A stretch of 64,000 nucleotides of DNA from Delphinapterus leucas (taxonomy: Eukaryota > Chordata > Mammalia > Artiodactyla > Monodontidae). The notes below the pieces were generated by a model, which was not told the origin of the DNA, searched no databases, and saw only the letters and a list, made by a program, of their open reading frames with translations. Positions 23,926-35,232 of the stretch are shown piece by piece. The stretch is from contig NW_022098069.1 in NCBI RefSeq assembly GCF_002288925.2, positions 78,504,424-78,568,423 of the forward strand, read 5' to 3'. Made by a program: the position numbers and the translations under genes. Every line of letters begins with the position of its first letter. Position 1 is the stretch's first letter.

Positions 23926-24555
23926 AGGATACAAGTAAGCCTATGTCTAAGAGGGAAGTGGGGTTAAGGGCTTTTAAGGGTGGATATCATTACTACTATG
24001 GTTGTTGATTATATTCTTAATAGTAATTGGAGATACTAAGCAGGGGTATCAGCCACTTCTGACGTGTGTGACATGGATGGGGTGCTTAGTTTTCATGTTT
24101 AGCTGTGCTATTGTTTAATGTTATAGACAGAATTAAATTTGTTAAGTGGGGTGCCCACTTAACTACCCAAACATATAAGAGACTGATTTAAAGTGAAATC
24201 CTAATGAATGCTTTAAAATTGAGAAATAGCATAGATCTATATAGATTACTAAATTAATATGAATTTACTGGTTATCTTCCACTAAGCACCTGCGGTCGAT
24301 TATATAGAAGATGGCACTCTGTGTTCTGGAGAACTATGAAAATTGTATTATCTATTTATTTATTTTTTAAATCAGGGACTAAAAGAATTATTACCTCACC
24401 AGAGAGTTATATAGTATTGAGTATATTATAACCCTTTATATTCATTAATTGAAGTTATACAATTCCATCTCCAGATCAGTATTTTCTTAGATGATATCCT
24501 TGATCCCATGAAGATATTTGAAAGTCATTCTTATCTTAAGAACACCTGCAATATG
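23926..24555. other. Unassigned sequence
   Basis: Nothing recognised. Confidence 0.5.
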
Positions 24556-24559
24556 TGAC

Positions 24560-25540
24560 TATGGATAATTTTTGTGTCTCAATAGCTTGTTCTTTCTATT
24601 GCTGAGTAGCATTTCACTATGGGCATCCCACCATTTGTTTATCCATTCCCCAGGTGAGAAGCATTTAGGTTGCTTTCAGCTTTTGGTGATTTAATTAAAA
24701 CTGTTATATAGATACAAGTACCTGTGAACATAGATTTTTATTTCCCTTGGATAAATATCTAGGAGTGAGGTGACTGAAATGCATAGTAAGTGCATATGTA
24801 ACCTTATAAGAAACTACCATAGTTTTTTCCCAGTGGCTGTATTATTTTGTATGTTGGCCAGTTATATGTGAGATTTCCAGTTTTGAATTCTTTTCTAGCC
24901 CATAGCACTTGGTATAGTCAGTTTTTCACCCTCATTCTAAATGGGTGTTAAGTGGAATTTTAGCATGGTTGTAACTTATTTCCCTAACAACTAATGATTC
25001 TGAGCATCTTTTCATATACTTATTTTCCATCTGTGTATCTTCTCTGATGAAGTTTTTGGCAAGCCTGACAATTATTTGGTTATTTTGTTTTCTATTGTTG
25101 AGTTTTGTGAGTTCTTTATATATTCTAGATACAAGTCATTTATAAAATATGTGATTAGCAAATGTGTTTTTCTAATATGTGTTTTAGTATTTCAATTCTC
25201 TCAGATTTTTTCACAGAGCAATTTCTCAATTTTTATTTTGCGTATAACATCCTTTAGCTGTTCTATCTAAAAACACTTTGTATAACCAAATGTCACAGAG
25301 ATTTTCTGGTGTGTTTTCTGCTAAAAGTTTTATAATTGTGTACTCTGCATTTAGATTTATAATCTTAGTTGAATTAATTTTGTATAAAGTTTGAGGTATA
25401 AGTTTGAGATATAGATTGAGTTCCATTTTTCTTTTCAAATGGAAGTCTAGATGTTCCAGGATTGTTTAAAAGACTATCCTTTTTACTTTACATTTCTGTT
25501 GCTTTTTTGTCAAAAATCAGTTAGCCATATTTGTGTGGAT
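24560..25540 (-). mobile_element. Old L1 3' half, minus strand
   Basis: Plus-strand landmarks 'ttgctgagtagcatttcact', 'tgtttatccattccccagg', 'tgattctgagcatcttttca' and 'gttctttatatattctagat' give L1 ORF2 C-terminal order. It is heavily mutated and ends near the purine tract. Confidence 0.75.
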
Positions 25541-25544
25541 TGAA

Positions 25545-25660
25545 AGAGAGAGAGGAAGGGAGGGAGGGAGGGAAGGGGGAGGAAGGAAGGAAGGAAAAAA
25601 GGGTGGGAAGGAAGAAAGGAAGGATGGGAGGGAGAGAGAGAGAAGAAGAAAAGAAGACCC
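25545..25660. repeat. Purine-rich (GGGA/GGAA)n microsatellite
   Basis: An almost pure A/G tract with gggagggagggaggg and ggaaggaagg units. It adjoins the end of the old L1. Confidence 0.9.
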
Positions 25661-26149
25661 GTGTTTACTTGGAAAATATGTGATTAAGTATCTGCATTAG
25701 GATTTTCTGAAAATGATTCTAATGCACATTATTTTATACTCTTGAGCATGTACACAAAACAATGAAAACAAAGTAGGATTACAAATTTGTACAGGTAATT
25801 TGACAAATACAAACTGTCTTGCACATATAGATAACTGAAGGTAAATTGGGCAATTCGATTGTGCTGTTTCTTGTGTAACATCTCTATCTTAAATAAGAGA
25901 TAAATTGCACTTTCAGGTTTTTTTAAATTTTCTAGGTTTAAATTTTACTGAAAGATTGAAATTAGTGCATTACTTTAAAATTATTTCACATTACAAAAAT
26001 CTCTCCTGCAAATATGCAGAATGGCAAGTATGTCACATATTTTACACATCATTTCAAGTCTTCTTGGCATCATTTGTGTCCTGATCTTTGGCCCCTTAGC
26101 TGAAGAGTAAGGTAAATAAGGCTGAAATCATACTCCTAGACCAAGTCTG
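25661..26149. other. Unassigned sequence
   Basis: Nothing recognised. Confidence 0.5.
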
Positions 26150-26835
26150 TTTGGGAAGACAGAAAAGTAAACAGATAGTAAAATGATGTAATTCATCCCA
26201 CAAGCAACTATTAAGTGCCTACCACACTTAAGGCTTCTAAGATACATCAATGAATGGAAAAGGCAAAAAATATATCAATAACTGCCTTTGTGGGGCTCAT
26301 CCTAGAGCAAGGAAAACATAATAAAACATGAACATAATAAAAGAGATAATTATATTGTATGTGAGAAGTGGATAAGGACAACAGGAAAAAACAGGGCAGA
26401 GTAAGAGTGTCAAAGGTGGCAATTTAAATTATGTTTGTAAGATTTATTTGATAAGGGTGGTTTTAGCAAAGACTTGGAGAATGTGATGTACTTAGCTACA
26501 TAGGTATCTCAGAAGAGAGTATTCCAGGACAAGGAAAAAGCCAGTGCAAAGTCCCTAAGGCATGATCCTACCTGGAGAATACTAAGAAGGTCAGGGTAAC
26601 TGTAGCAAAATGAACAAGGGGAAGGAAAAAAGAAAAAGGAGATGAGATTGTGTAACTTGAGGGCAACTGTAAGGCCTTTGGCATGTGCTTGGATTGAAAT
26701 GGAAGACATCGTGGAGTTTTGAGTAGAGTTGTGGCTTTCTGACTTTTGTTTTAAAGTGGCTGCAGTATTGAAAGGAGACTGAACAGCAGCACACGTAGAA
26801 ACAGAGGACAAATTACGTAGGCCCATATAGCTGTC
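26150..26835 (+). mobile_element. L2-like ancient repeat
   Basis: 'aactattaagtgcctaccac', 'tttgtggggctcatcctagag', 'agtattccaggacaaggaaa' and 'agtgcaaagtccctaaggca' match in order a widespread ancient mammalian repeat that I associate with L2. No coding frame remains. Confidence 0.5.
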
Positions 26836-27647
26836 GAAGCATAGAGGGTCATGCTTCTTAGGCTGGCAAAGTCAGGGAAAGCCTCCTGATGGAGGTTACC
26901 CTTGAACTGTCATGAAATCTGGATTGAATTTTGGTGCCTCTGGATAGAAAATGATTCCCTGGTAAATGAGTTCAGTAAGACAGATGAGGTCACTAGGCCT
27001 TTAGTGGGCTTGCTTACAAAAGGAGAAGTTTGAGCTATCTTAACTCTAAGAATAATAGAAGAGGTTAATACTGGGAGTCTGCAGTTTGATATCCTGAAAA
27101 GAGTCAGAAACCATAGTCAAGAATTTTGTATAAGTTGTGCGAAGTTTATAACTCGTTTACTTTCTTTCTACCATTATTATTTGGAAACCTAGCATCAGCT
27201 AATTTCATCCATGTTTCTTCTCCTTAGGCAGTGAACAAAAAAAAATACACTGTCCCATCTGTGCTTCCTTTCACAGCTTAAATTATTCCACTTATACCCT
27301 TCATCAAAACGCCACCACATTAGTCTTTTCAAACTTCTTTTTTATTACAAATAAATTACTAAAAAAAGCTTGTAGCATGAAAATGTTTCCATGATATTTC
27401 CTAATTGAATCGTAGAAATCCCCTAAAACTGCTACTTACATTATAAGGCCCTCATTAACAGGGAGTATTTATTCACCCACACCATCATAGTAACCAGGTC
27501 AGGAGTGTGTTGAGGCGAGGAAGAAATCAGCATTACCTTTGTTACTTAATACCACCTCCAAACCTTCCTCTACTCTTAGGTAAAATACCATCATGCTTTT
27601 GAAGCTTATCATCTAGTTTGGGCCACTAATGTCTGTCCTCCTAATCA
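26836..27647. other. Unassigned sequence
   Basis: Nothing recognised apart from short A and T runs. Confidence 0.5.
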
Positions 27648-27863
27648 TTTTTTTTTTTTTTTTTTTTTTTTGGGTTTGTGGGCCTCTCACTGTTGTGGAC
27701 TCTCCTGTTGCGGAGCACAGGCTCTGGAGGCGCAGGCTCAGCGGCCATGGCTCACAGGCCCAGCCGCTCCGCGGCACGTGGGATCCTCCTGGACCGGGGC
27801 ACAAACCTGTGTCCCCTGCACTGGCAGGCGGACTCTCAACCACTGTGCCACCAGGGAAGCCCC
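27648..27863 (-). mobile_element. CHR SINE, full length, minus strand
   Basis: The poly-T at 27648-27671 is the complement of the tail. The body includes 'gggcctctcactgttgtgg' and 'ggccatggctcacaggccca', and it ends in 'ccaccagggaagcccc'. It sits directly against the T-rich tail complement of the L1 that starts at about 27868. Confidence 0.95.
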
Positions 27864-28128
27864 TCATTTTTTTTTTAATAATCTTTATTGGAGTATAATT
27901 GTTTTACAATGTTGTGTTAATTTCTTCTGTATAACAAAGTGAATCAGCTATATGTATACATATATCCCCATATCCCCTCCCTCTTGCGTCTCCCTCCCAC
28001 CGTCCCTACCCCACCCCTCTAAGTGGTCACAAAGCACCGAGCTGACCTCCCTGTGCTATGAATCTGCTTCCCACTAGCTAGCTATTTTACATTTGGTAGT
28101 GTATATATGTTCATGCCACTCTCTGACT

Positions 28129-28339
28129 TCATCCCAGCTTACCCTTCCCCCTCCCTGTGTGCTCAAGTCCATTCTATGCATCTGTGTCTTTATGCCTGTC
28201 CTGCCCCTAGGTTCATCAGGAACTTTTTTTTTTTTTTTAGATTCCATATATATGTATTAGCATACGGTATTTGTTTTTCTCTTTCTGACTTACTTCACTC
28301 TGTATGACAGACTCTAGGTCCATCCACCTCACTACAAAT
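28129..28339. repeat. Left copy of a 211 bp duplication across the assembly gap
   Basis: Identical to 28465-28675 at a constant offset of 336 bases, including a 15 T run. Only one copy is expected in an L1 3'UTR. Confidence 0.95.
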
Positions 28340-28364
28340 TGAGTTATTTGTAGTGAGGTGGATG
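28340..28364. other. Fold-back sequence at the gap edge
   Basis: These 25 bases are the exact reverse complement of 28657-28681 just beyond the gap. With the preceding 28321-28339 they form a 19 bp inverted repeat around tgagtt. This looks like an inverted read end joined during assembly. Confidence 0.9.
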
Positions 28365-28464
28365 NNNNNNNNNNNNNNNNNNNNNNNNNNNNNNNNNNNN
28401 NNNNNNNNNNNNNNNNNNNNNNNNNNNNNNNNNNNNNNNNNNNNNNNNNNNNNNNNNNNNNNNN
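28365..28464. other. Assembly gap (100 N)
   Basis: Exactly 100 unknown bases, a conventional placeholder length. Confidence 0.99.
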
Positions 28465-28675
28465 TCATCCCAGCTTACCCTTCCCCCTCCCTGTGTGCTC
28501 AAGTCCATTCTATGCATCTGTGTCTTTATGCCTGTCCTGCCCCTAGGTTCATCAGGAACTTTTTTTTTTTTTTTAGATTCCATATATATGTATTAGCATA
28601 CGGTATTTGTTTTTCTCTTTCTGACTTACTTCACTCTGTATGACAGACTCTAGGTCCATCCACCTCACTACAAAT
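28465..28675. repeat. Right copy of the 211 bp duplication
   Basis: Identical to 28129-28339. This copy runs correctly into the L1 ORF2 end. Confidence 0.95.
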
Positions 28676-31600
28676 AACTCAATTTCATTTCTTTTATGGC
28701 TGAGTAATATTCCATTGTATATATGTGCCACATCTTCTTTAGCCATTCATCTGTCGATGGATACTTAGGTTGCTTCCATGACCTGGCTATTGTAAATAGA
28801 TCTGCAGTGAACATTGTGGTACATGACTCCTTTTGAATTATGGTTTTCTCAGGGTATATGCCCAGTACTGGGATTGCTGGGTCATATGGCAGTTCTATTT
28901 TTAGCTTTTTAAGGAACCTCCATGCTATTTTCCCTAGTGGCTGTATCACTTTACATTCCCACCAACCAACGGTGTAGGACAGTTCCCTTTTCTCCACACC
29001 CTCTCCAGCATTTATTGTTTGTAAATTTTTTTGATGATGGCCATTCTGACTGGTGTGAGGTGATACCTCATTGTAGTTTTGATTTGCATTTCTCTAATGA
29101 TTAGTGATGCTGAGCATCCTTTCATGTGTTTGTTGGCAATCTGTATATCTTCTTTGGAGAAATGTCTTTTTAGGTCTTCTGCAGATTTTTGGGTTGGGTT
29201 GTTTGTTTTTTTGATATTGAGCTGCATGAGCTGCTTGTATATTTTGGAGATTAATCCTTTGTCAGTTGCTTCATTTGCAAATATTTTCTCCCATTCTGAG
29301 GGTTGTCTTTTAAACTTGTTTATGGTTTCCTTTGCTGTGCTGCTCTGTTTTTAAGTTTCATTAGGTCCCATTTGTTTATCTTTGTTTTTATTGCCATTAC
29401 TTTAGGAGGTGGGTCAAAAAGGATCTTGCTGTGATTTATGTCATAGAGTGTTCTGCCTGTGTTTTCCTCTAAGAATTTTATAGTGTCTGGCCTTACATTT
29501 AGGTCTTTAATCCATTGTGAGTTTATTTTTGTGTATGGTGTTAGGGAGTGTTCTAATTTCCTTCTTTTACATGTAACTGTACGGTTTTCCCAGCACCACT
29601 TATTGAAGAGGCTGTCTTTTCTCCATTGTATATTCTTGCCTCCTTTATCAAAGAAAAGGTGGCCATATGTACGTGGGTTTATCTCTGGGCTTTCTGTCCT
29701 GTTCCATTGATCTATATTTCTGTTCTTGTACCAGTACCGTATTGTCTTGATTACTATAGCTTTGTAGTATAGCCTAAAGTCAGGGAGTCTGATTCCTACA
29801 GTTCTGTTTTTTTTTTCCTCAAGACTGCTTTGACTATTCGGGGTCTTTTGTGTATCCATACAAATTTTAAGATTTTTTTTGTTCTAATTCTGTAAAAAAT
29901 GCCATTGGTAATTTGATAGGGATTGCATTGAATCTGTAGATTGCTTTGGATAGTAGAGTCATTTTCCCAATGTTGATTCTTTCAATCCAAGAATATGGTA
30001 TATCTCTCCATCTGTTTGTATCGTCTTTAATTTCTTTCATCAGTATCTTATAGTTTTCTACATACAGGTCTTTCGTCTCCTTAGGTAGGTTTATTCCTAG
30101 GTATCTTATTCTTTTTGTTGCAGTAGTAAATGAGAGTGTTCCCTTAATTTCTCTTTCGGATTTTTCGTTGTTAGCGTATAGGAATGCAAGAGAGTTCTGT
30201 GCATTAATTTTGTATCCTGCTATTTTACCAAATTCATTGATTATCTCTAGTAGTTTTCTGGTAGCATCTTTAGAATTCTCTATGCATGGTATCATGTCAT
30301 CTGCAAACAGTGATAGTTTTACTTCTTCTTTTCCAATTTGGATTCCTTTTATTTATTTTTCTTCTCTGATTGCTGTTCCTAAAACTTCCAAAACTATGTT
30401 GAATAATAGTGGTGACAGTGGGCAACCTTGTCTTGTTCCTTATCTTAGAGGGAATGGTTTCAGTTTTTCACCATTAAAAATAGTGCTGGCTGTGGGTTTG
30501 TCATATATGGCCTTTACTATGTTGGGGTAGGTTCACTCTGTGCCCACATTCTGGAGAGTTTTTATCATAAATGGCTGTTGACTTTTTTTGAATGCTTTTT
30601 CTGCATCCATTGAGGTCATCACATGGTTTTTATCCTTCAGTTTGTTAATACGGTATATCATGTTGACTGATTTGCGTATATTGAAGAATCCTTGCATTCC
30701 TGGAATAAACCCCACTTGATCATGGTGTATGATCCTTTTAATGTGCTGTTGGATTCTGTTTGCTAGTATTTTGTTGAGGATTTTTGCATCTATGTTCATC
30801 AGTGATATTGGCCTGTAGTTTTCTTTCTTTGTGACATCTTTGTCTGGTTTTGATATCAGGGTGATGGTGGCCTTGTAGAATGAGTTTGGTAGTGTTCCTC
30901 CCTCTGCTATATTTTGGAAGAGTTTGAGAAGAATAGGTTTTAGCTCTTCTCTAAATGTTTGATAGAATTCACCCGTGGAGCCATCTGGTCCTGGGTTTTT
31001 GTTTGTTGGAAGATTTTTTTTTTTTTTTTTTTTGCAGTACGCGGGCCTCTCACTGTTGTGGCCTCTCCCGTTGTGGAGCACAGCCTCCGGACGTGCAGGC
31101 TCAGTGGCCATGGCTCACGGGCCCAGCTGCTCTACGGCATGTGGGATCTTCCCAGACCGGGGCACGAGCCCGTGTCCCCTCCATCGGCAGGCAGACTCTC
31201 AACCACTGCGCCACCAGGGAAGCCCTGTTGGAAGATTTTTAATCACAGTTTGAATTTCAGTGCTTATGATTGGTCTGTTTATATTTTCTGTTTCCTCCTG
31301 GTTCAGCCTCAGATGGTGTGCTTTTCTAAGAACTGGTCCATTTCTTCCAGGTTGTCCATTTTTTTGGCATATAGTTGCTTGTAGTAAGCTCTCATGATCC
31401 TTTTTATTTCTGCAGTGTCAGTTGTTACTTCTTTTTCATTTCTAATTCCGTTGATTTGAGTCTTCTCCCTTATTTTCTTGATGAGTCTGGCTAATGGTTT
31501 ATCAATTTTGTTTATCTTTTCAAAGAACCAGCTTTTAGTGTTATTGATCTTTGTTATTATTTATTTCATTTCTGTTTCATTTATTTCTGATCTGATCTTT

Positions 31601-31914
31601 ATGATTTCCTTCTGCTAACTTTGTGTTTTTTTTGTTCTTTTTTCTCTAATTGCTTTAGGTGTAAGGTTAGGTTGTTTGAGATGTTTCCTGTTTCTTGAGG
31701 TAGGATTGAATTGCTATATACTTCTCTCTTAGAAGGGTCATCATGTTTTCATTGTCATTTGTTTCTAGGTATTTTTTGATTTCCTCTTTGATTTCTTGGT
31801 TATTTAATAGCGTATTGTTTAGCCTCCATGTGCTTGTATTTTTTACAGTGTTTTTCCTGTAATTGACATCTAGTCTCACAGTGTTGTGGTCAGAAAAGAT
31901 ACTTGATATGATTT
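28668..31914 (-). pseudogene. L1 ORF2 pseudogene (endonuclease C-terminus, RT, C-terminus)
   Basis: Minus-strand pieces in order: an endonuclease C-terminal tail with DVNYRKN (31667-31879); an RT N-terminal part with [15 protein letters not shown] and the first catalytic-aspartate segment MDAEKAF (about 30600-30990); the catalytic FADDM box at 30293-30307; then [14 protein letters not shown] (29867-30295); then [12 protein letters not shown] and the C-terminal [15 protein letters not shown], ending at a stop at 28668. Frameshifts near 31900, 30530, 30300, 29860, 29310 and 29010, plus a SINE inserted before the RT domain, make it non-functional. Intact ORF2p would be about 1,275 residues. The N-terminal endonuclease catalytic residues are missing by truncation. 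Confidence 0.9.
31016..31225 (-). mobile_element. CHR SINE inserted in L1 ORF2, with 15 bp target duplication
   Basis: The duplication tgttggaagattttt occurs at 31004-31018 and 31226-31240. The SINE has a T-rich tail complement at the left and the 'accagggaagccc' head complement at the right. It is clearly younger than the L1 it interrupts. Confidence 0.95.
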
Positions 31915-32560
31915 CTCTCTCTTTATATGAATCTTTTCCTCAACCAAACTTCTAAATGTTGACAAATCTTGATCCTGAGGCTCTCTTTTACATGCACTAT
32001 TTTCTAATTTGTTCCAATTCAGGACCGTGTGTTATAATAGATATCCAGATTGTTATGTTAAAAAAAAAAAAGTACCTGACATGTCCATTTCAGAGCCTAA
32101 TTAATATCAAGGCATGAATGTGTTCCCGTGTCCCCTGCATCGGCAGGCAGACTCTCAACCACTGCACCACCAGGGAAGCCCAAGACAGAATCTTTGAACA
32201 GAAATAGACCCAAAAAATTTGGAGTTTGGGCTTTTATATTTGGGTGTTGGTCTCTCTAGGAAATAACATTATACAAAATTATGAATATAAAATTTAGATA
32301 TAAAAGACAGTATTTGTTTGCAAAGAGAAAGTAATCACAACAAATTATAAACTTAAAGAAGTTGTTGAATACCATAAACACCATCCCGAAATGTAGATGT
32401 CATCAGGGCAAGAGGCACCAGATATAGATGTATTCAAACATTTTTAGATGTGCAAAATGGGACTTTGGACTCAGACATAAACATTCTTTGTAGTACTGAG
32501 AGATTGAATATACAAAAGGACAATAGACAATCTATATAAATAAAATTTTGACCCATAATC
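31915..32560. other. Unassigned sequence with a SINE scrap
   Basis: It contains an A run at about 32060-32071 and the CHR head fragment listed separately. The wording 'caggaccgtgtgttataata' and 'gagcctaattaatatcaagg' may belong to an old LTR element, but I cannot assign it. Confidence 0.4.
32125..32181 (-). mobile_element. CHR SINE head fragment (57 bp)
   Basis: 'cccgtgtcccctgcatcggc' through 'accaccagggaagccc' is the complement of the SINE's 5' tRNA head only. The body and poly-A end are absent, unlike the usual 5' truncation. Confidence 0.9.
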
Positions 32561-33040
32561 TGCAGTAATGAGACCAGGAAGCCAATTTACTATTTACCAT
32601 AACCAGACCAAGAAGTCACACTACTCTCCCTAGCAACCAGTCCAGGAAGTCACACACTCTCCCTAGCAACCAGTCCAGGAAGATAAATGATAACCCCTAT
32701 ATCATTTGACCCCGGACAACTGGTTCCTTATTTATAACTGACAGCTCCTAATTTTTGATCCCTTTTCAAGATTGGGACCAACTGGAAAAAGCCAACTATG
32801 TACCCCCTAACCAATCACATAGAATGCCCTGCATTTATTTAGGCTGACTGTGGTTTCTCCACGTCAGTAGCCTACAATAAGGAAATAACTGAAGTCTTTC
32901 CACTATAAAGCTTTCCTACTACCTTTGAGTCTCTGCCAAACTCAAGAATGGTGGCTGATGCCCTGTTATTGTAATATGTGAATAAATAGCCCATGCTTGC
33001 TCTCATTTGAGTGGTCTTTATTTCTATAGTACTGCTACCA
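32561..33040 (+). mobile_element. ERV1-like solitary LTR
   Basis: It has a TATA-like ctataaag at 32903-32910, an AATAAA signal at 32981-32986 and a CA end at 33040. Text such as 'aatggtggctgatgccctg' and 'ctcatttgagtggtctttat' is typical of a class I ERV LTR U3-R-U5. The left edge is set at a TG near 32561 or 32569. It contains a 33-34 bp tandem duplication. No internal genes are seen. Confidence 0.7.
32613..32679. repeat. 33-34 bp tandem duplication inside the LTR U3
   Basis: Two copies of a unit containing ctctccctagcaaccagtcc, differing by one short indel (cacactactc versus cacacactc). A third, partial echo ('accagaccaagaagtcac') precedes it. Confidence 0.9.
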
Positions 33041-34618
33041 TTTTGTTCCCTAAAAACACAGAAATTCTAAACAGCAAATTCAGTTTCACATGCTTCTAAT
33101 TAAAACAAAACAAGACAAAAACAATGTATGTTGATTTTTATATTCATTCATAACAATACCAAGTATATTCCTTACAAGTGGAAACTTCACATTTGGTTAT
33201 TCATTAGCGAGAACTGTATACATCTTAGTATTTTTCTGATGATTGGAAGACTTTTTCACTGGCTACCTTCTGACTCTGTTTATCTCAAACTTGTTTTTCT
33301 TTCATAAGTTCATACCTCCTGTGCACCCCTTGGCACAATGCTAGGTGACTTGGCACAGTGGAAATTGGGAAATTCCTAGAAGTTTTTCCACATGAATACA
33401 GCCAGTGATAAATATATGTGTAAGTAGCACTAAGCTGAATCTAAATTAAATATATCTTCTACTCAATTTCCCCCAAGCTAGCCCACCCAAAAAAGGCCTG
33501 TTATTTTCAACACCACCATACATAAGAAGAGGTCTGATAGAGAAAAAAAAAAATAGAGTGGAGAGTGGTGTTGGATTTAGTCAATTATGGTTAAAACATT
33601 TTTTGAAGTTGTTACAGAAACTTATGGACATATTGCTAGGATTCTTCCCCAAACCGTGGAACATGAAAGAAGGTACCCAAAGGCTTAAACTTCACTACTT
33701 TCATAGTAAATACATCACTTACATACATACCACAGTCATCTTTAATATTTGCCTTTCTTTCCTCGACTGCCATGCAGTACCCAAGACTTGTCTGTCAAAG
33801 AGGACTCACATAGATCTAAAATGGAAAATTCAGACTGGTGAACCTATGGGCAGAAAACTGGAGACATTCTTCTGGAAAGAATGCATAAAGAAGGCAAAAC
33901 TTGAGGTAGTGCATTAGCCTAGAATTGGACTGGGAATTAGAAGTAAGGATTTCTGCAGAAGATTTTGCCCCTGAACTCAGGGTTTAAATCTTTACCTTAC
34001 AGGTTTTCGTTAGAGTTTCTCTTTGTAGTACTCTTCCTGCCTTTAGCACCAAGTCCCTGATAACTATGTAACCTGCCCTTTAGAGAATTAAGGAATTGGA
34101 TTGATATCCTCCCTGGAGACAGATTAGTGAAGCGTATGGTTTTTCTCACCTCATTTCTTTGAAGCCAGCACACTGGGGCACTGTACCTACATCTCCAAGA
34201 AGTAACTAGAAGTGCTGCATGCAAGAGGTGTTGCATCCATCTCTAGTACTGAGGCAGAGAAAAAGGGATATTCAGAGAAAATAAAGAGAAACTGACAGGA
34301 GAGACATGGGCAGGGGAGAACATAGCAAGAGAGGAGTTGAGAAAATCTCTCTTTTGATGCAATATTCTATGGAGTTTACTGGGGAAACAAGAAATCAAGA
34401 CCCAAGGGAACATGCTAATTCTAAGTATAGAATTATCTAGGCTTATTGTTGATAAAAGAAATCACAGTGCTTGTATAAAGGTAGCCCACAAGTGACTATA
34501 AAGTCATAATGGATTTTCTGTACAATTTATCTGGAATTAAAGCTACTGTTAAACTTTCAGCAAATTTCAGGAGTTATTCAGTTTGCATCAGTAGATGCAT
34601 TAAGTTTACTTTGATATT
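33041..34618. other. Unassigned sequence
   Basis: About 1.6 kb, mostly unique-looking. It holds a 119-codon plus frame (33558-33917) and a 79-codon minus frame (33997-34236). Neither shows a recognisable domain or a coding context. Confidence 0.45.
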
Positions 34619-34636
34619 CTGCTTTATGTATTTCTT

Positions 34637-34920
34637 TTTTTTTTTTTTTTTTTTTTATTTATGGCTGTGTTGGGTCCTCGTTTCTGTGCGAGGGCTTTCT
34701 CTAGTTGTGGCAAGCGGGGACCACTCTTCATCGTGGTGCGCGGGCCTCTCACTGTTGCGGCCTCTCTTGTTGCAGAGCACAGGCTCCAGACGCGCAGGCT
34801 CAGTAATTGTGGCTCACGGGCCCAGTTGCTCCGCGGCATGTGGGTTCCCAGACCAGGGCTCGAACCCGTGTCCCCTGCATTAGCAGGCAGATTCTCAACC
34901 ACTGCACCACCAGGGAAGCC
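34637..34920 (-). mobile_element. CHR-2-like SINE, minus strand, 18 bp target duplication
   Basis: ctgctttatgtatttctt is repeated at 34619-34636 and 34921-34938. The copy is longer than the common type and has the extra 'tttatggctgtgttgggtcc' and 'gtgcgagggctttctctag' segment next to the tail. It ends in 'ccaccagggaagcc'. Confidence 0.93.
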
Positions 34921-35061
34921 CTGCTTTATGTATTTCTTTATCAGAACATCCTGTGGTTGCCCTTGACAGTGCATTTACTTGATAGTACATATGATTAGTC
35001 ACTTTTTTCAACATTCATCAGTTAGGTTAAGATTAATTTCACACACATTACTGTATTCTAC

Positions 35062-35232
35062 CACAATGAGCATCAGCACTTGGGAACTTGTTAAAAATGA
35101 AACTTCAAGGGTCTAATTTCGGACCTACTGTATCACGATTCTGAGGATGGGGCCCAGCAACCAAGAATCTACCAAGGCTTCAGGTGATTCTGTCACACTC
35201 TTAAGTTTAAGAACCTTTGGTCTACCATAACT
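35062..35232 (+). mobile_element. MER5A-like hAT-Charlie element
   Basis: 'cttgggaacttgttaaaaatg', 'gaggatggggcccagcaac' and 'caggtgattctgtcacac' follow MER5A order. It is non-coding. Confidence 0.75.

Larger units (their letters stand above)
27868..31914 (-). mobile_element. Young 5'-truncated L1, minus strand, with SINE and assembly gap
   Basis: Starting from the T-rich tail complement at 27868, it has a 3'UTR ('tctttattggagtataattg'; 'aacaaagtgaatcagctata') and then ORF2 in antisense. Similarity to the L1 consensus stops near 31914 within the endonuclease C-terminal region, so it is 5'-truncated at about 4 kb. A CHR SINE at 31016-31225 and a 100 N gap at 28365-28464 interrupt it. The 211 bp beside the gap are duplicated. 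Confidence 0.9.

Noticed and set aside
30955..31384. 95-141 codon plus frames with tryptophan and cysteine
   Set aside because: They are read through a minus-strand CHR SINE and its L1 flank. Near-identical peptides appear at every other SINE copy.
33558..33917. 119-codon plus-strand open frame
   Set aside because: No domain, no codon bias I can see, no splice or promoter context. Frames of this size are expected by chance in 64 kb.
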